A DNA stretch of 64,000 nucleotides, taken from Allomuricauda sp. CAU 1633 (GTDB lineage Bacteria > Bacteroidota > Bacteroidia > Flavobacteriales > Flavobacteriaceae). The notes under the pieces were generated by a model. It was given only the letters and a program-made list of their open reading frames with translations, was not told the origin of the DNA and did no database searches. The translations under genes were made by a program, and so were the position numbers. Positions 62,590 to 64,000 of the stretch are shown in pieces (the first letter of the stretch is position 1; each line of letters starts with the position of its first letter). Location: NCBI RefSeq assembly GCF_017313225.1, contig NZ_JAFLNE010000004.1, positions 248,001-312,000 of the forward strand, given 5' to 3'.

Positions 62590-63741
62590 TCAAGATGTTG
62601 GCAATCCTCCAAAACCGTATCCGGGTTCCAAGTCGAGCATGACTTTTTGCCCTCCTTTGGCTATGGATTCATAAATAGCTGCGCAGATAATCATATCACG
62701 CTTGCCCATTTCGCCAGGGGCAATATTGGGAGCATCAAAAAGTATGTGTTTGGAAAAATCATCCATTTGTAGTTTTTGTTGACTTTCATGTGGGAACTCA
62801 ATCACATCGCCTTTCGAGGTTTTTCCGCTTAGAGGGCCATAGCTATTTGCGGGTTGTAGTTCAAACCACCCCGATTCGGCGGACACATACATACTGTTTG
62901 CACTAATATTATGGGAAGTCATGATGTTCCCCACAGCTCCGTTTGGAAATTCAAATTGGGCCGTAATGGTCTCGTCGGTATCCTTAAAATACTCCGGGCG
63001 GGTGCTGTATTCCTGGGCTGTAACAGAAATGGGGTTCTGTCCCGATCCATAAATAGCACTTTGAATGGCGTAAACACCCATATTGAGCAACGCTCCCCCT
63101 CCAGAAAGTTCCTTGTTCAATCGCCACTGGTTTGGATTCCCTCCAGAATGGTATCCGGCATCCGCTGATACATACCTTACGTTTCCAAATGTCTTCTCAC
63201 GAACAAAACGCTTCACTTCATTGGTATAGGGTTCAGATTGTAATCGATATCCAATTCCAAGTTTTACGCCTTCTTCCTTACAGGCATTGATGATGGCATC
63301 ACACTCCTCAACACTCACTGCCATAGGTTTTTCGCAGATAACATGCTTGCCAGCCTTAGCGGCACGGATGCAGAAATCGGCATGCATGCTGTTCGGAAGT
63401 ACTACGTACACCACATCTATATCATCATTTTTGGCGATATCATCAAAATTCTGATAGTTGTAAATGTTTTTCTTGGGAATGTTGTACTTGTCGGCCCAAA
63501 TCTTTTCCTTTTCTGGGGTTCCAGTAACAATTCCGGATAAGTAACAATGTTGTGCATCTTGCAATGCAGGAGCTAATTGATAGGTACTATAGCTGCCGAG
63601 ACCCACCAGGGCAATTCCCAATTTCTTTTTGTCCTGTCCACTTCCCATGGCACAGGCCAATGGAGTTGTTGCCATAATAGCGGCGGTTCCCATGCCTTTT
63701 GCCATTAGGGTATTGAAATTTCTTCTCGATAAGTTTTTCAT
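62590..63741 (-). CDS. Gfo/Idh/MocA family oxidoreductase with Tat signal
   Basis: 383 residues from the ATG at 63741 (MKNLSRRNFNTLMAKGMG); the longer frame to 63849 is rejected. SRRNFN is a twin-arginine motif followed by a hydrophobic stretch, so export to the periplasm with bound cofactor is predicted. NAD(P) fold: ALVGLGSYSTYQLAPAL, VVLPNSMHADFCIRAA, catalytic Lys in CEKPMAVSVEECD. This type often oxidises sugars or 3-keto-glycosides. A -Gln-rich tail ends GYGFGGLPTS. Confidence 0.9.
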   Translation of the reverse strand: MKNLSRRNFNTLMAKGMGTAAIMATTPLACAMGSGQDKKKLGIALVGLGSYSTYQLAPALQDAQHCYLSGIVTGTPEKEKIWADKYNIPKKNIYNYQNFDDIAKNDDIDVVYVVLPNSMHADFCIRAAKAGKHVICEKPMAVSVEECDAIINACKEEGVKLGIGYRLQSEPYTNEVKRFVREKTFGNVRYVSADAGYHSGGNPNQWRLNKELSGGGALLNMGVYAIQSAIYGSGQNPISVTAQEYSTRPEYFKDTDETITAQFEFPNGAVGNIMTSHNISANSMYVSAESGWFELQPANSYGPLSGKTSKGDVIEFPHESQQKLQMDDFSKHILFDAPNIAPGEMGKRDMIICAAIYESIAKGGQKVMLDLEPGYGFGGLPTS

Positions 63742-63866
63742 TGATAACGTGTTTAGTACGTGCGTATTAAAGTTAACAATAAAGAAATAATACGAATGAA
63801 TGCACGATCTTTTTAACAAAGTAATCACAAGACCGGGCATATTCAACAAGAATACTTACCTCGAAA

Positions 63867-64000
63867 CTAGTTTAGGTCAGAATCCGTAAGTGTATTCATG
63901 AATGCAATCAAAGCCTTCTGTTCTTTTTCTTCCAAATTCAAGGAATCTGGTGGCAAGGTTTGATAGGGCACATCCAATCCCATACCTTGACCTCCGCCAA
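63867..64000 (-). CDS. Cytochrome c peroxidase, C-terminal end (5' part outside window)
   Basis: About 44 codons ending at the TAG at 63867–63869. The ending with SLNLEEKEQKALIAFMNTL and TDSDLN matches the C-terminus of di-heme cytochrome c peroxidases (MauG/CcpA-type), which carry L-x-x-x-E-x-x-A-L-x-A-F-x-x-x-L-T-D. Only the tail is visible; the start and heme sites lie beyond the window. Same strand as the oxidoreductase downstream. Confidence 0.7.
   Translation of the reverse strand, partial: GGGQGMGLDVPYQTLPPDSLNLEEKEQKALIAFMNTLTDSDLN

Noticed and set aside
1..64000. tRNA, rRNA, prophage or insertion sequence genes
   Set aside because: Looked for by eye in the intergenic regions; none with acceptable structure or protein motifs was found. 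A covariance-model scan would be decisive.

Overview
The window is ordinary chromosomal DNA of a member of the Bacteroidota, almost certainly a marine-type Flavobacteriaceae (a relative of Muricauda/Allomuricauda fits, but that is from memory of protein style, not a search). The evidence is the lpxD–lpxC/fabZ–lpxA–efp cluster with fused LpxC–FabZ, a PorX-type T9SS regulator, a his operon with fused HisIE and bifunctional HisB, TonB receptor with carboxypeptidase-like N-terminal domain, many small flavobacterial DUF lipoproteins, lack of Shine-Dalgarno sites, and TAnnTTTG -7 promoter elements. No rRNA, tRNA, CRISPR, prophage or insertion sequence was seen. About 75 genes are supported; several are too short or too broken by the window edge to stand out as long ORFs.

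Layout. 1–5.8 kb: truncated DUF1080 lipoprotein, cysE–cysM (cysteine synthesis), two tandem paralogous alpha/beta hydrolases. 5.8–8.5 kb: MoxR-type AAA+ ATPase plus VWA partner. 8.5–17.5 kb: a complete histidine operon on the minus strand (hisG-GNAT-hisD-hisC-hisB-hisH-GNAT-hisA-DinB-GIY-YIG-hisF-hisIE) headed by a His-codon leader peptide and attenuator. 17.5–28.2 kb (minus): prohibitin-like protein, VWA membrane protein, fabG, sucD, and the lipid A/EF-P cluster ending at an HD-domain gene. 28.2–35.5 kb: porX, tsaE, a 44-aa secreted peptide, alanine dehydrogenase, proline dehydrogenase, aroB. 35.5–40.6 kb: DinB, Lrp/AsnC, M14 peptidase divergent from an HTH regulator, lipoprotein, TerC, sterol desaturase. 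40.6–47.6 kb: topoisomerase IV (parC, parE), an EamA exporter, ychF, a 41-aa membrane protein. 47.6–52 kb: ferredoxin, LuxC-like acyl-CoA reductase, serC–serA, DUF937. 52–58.9 kb: small lipoprotein/membrane proteins, a His-rich protein with a metal-type TonB receptor, folE, msrA, a LolD-like ATPase and a TIGR02757 protein. 58.9–64 kb: LytTR regulator, serine hydrolase, lipoprotein, Gfo/Idh/MocA oxidoreductase, and the 3' end of a cytochrome c peroxidase.

Most interesting points. (1) The small GIY-YIG nuclease gene inside the his operon is bracketed by two ~29-bp hairpin repeats in inverted orientation whose stems differ only by compensatory base-pair changes, i.e. a ~350-bp palindrome-bounded GIY-YIG element; a third hairpin with the same core acts as a terminator at 47.57 kb. 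(2) The his operon has a complete ribosome-stalling attenuator: an 18-aa leader with four consecutive His codons, a perfect 11-bp terminator stem with U-tract, and a leader segment able to pair with the terminator 5' arm. (3) Five ACAnnTGT operator-like boxes lie between the divergent M14 peptidase and HTH genes. (4) Two loci carry degenerate 7-bp tandem repeats.
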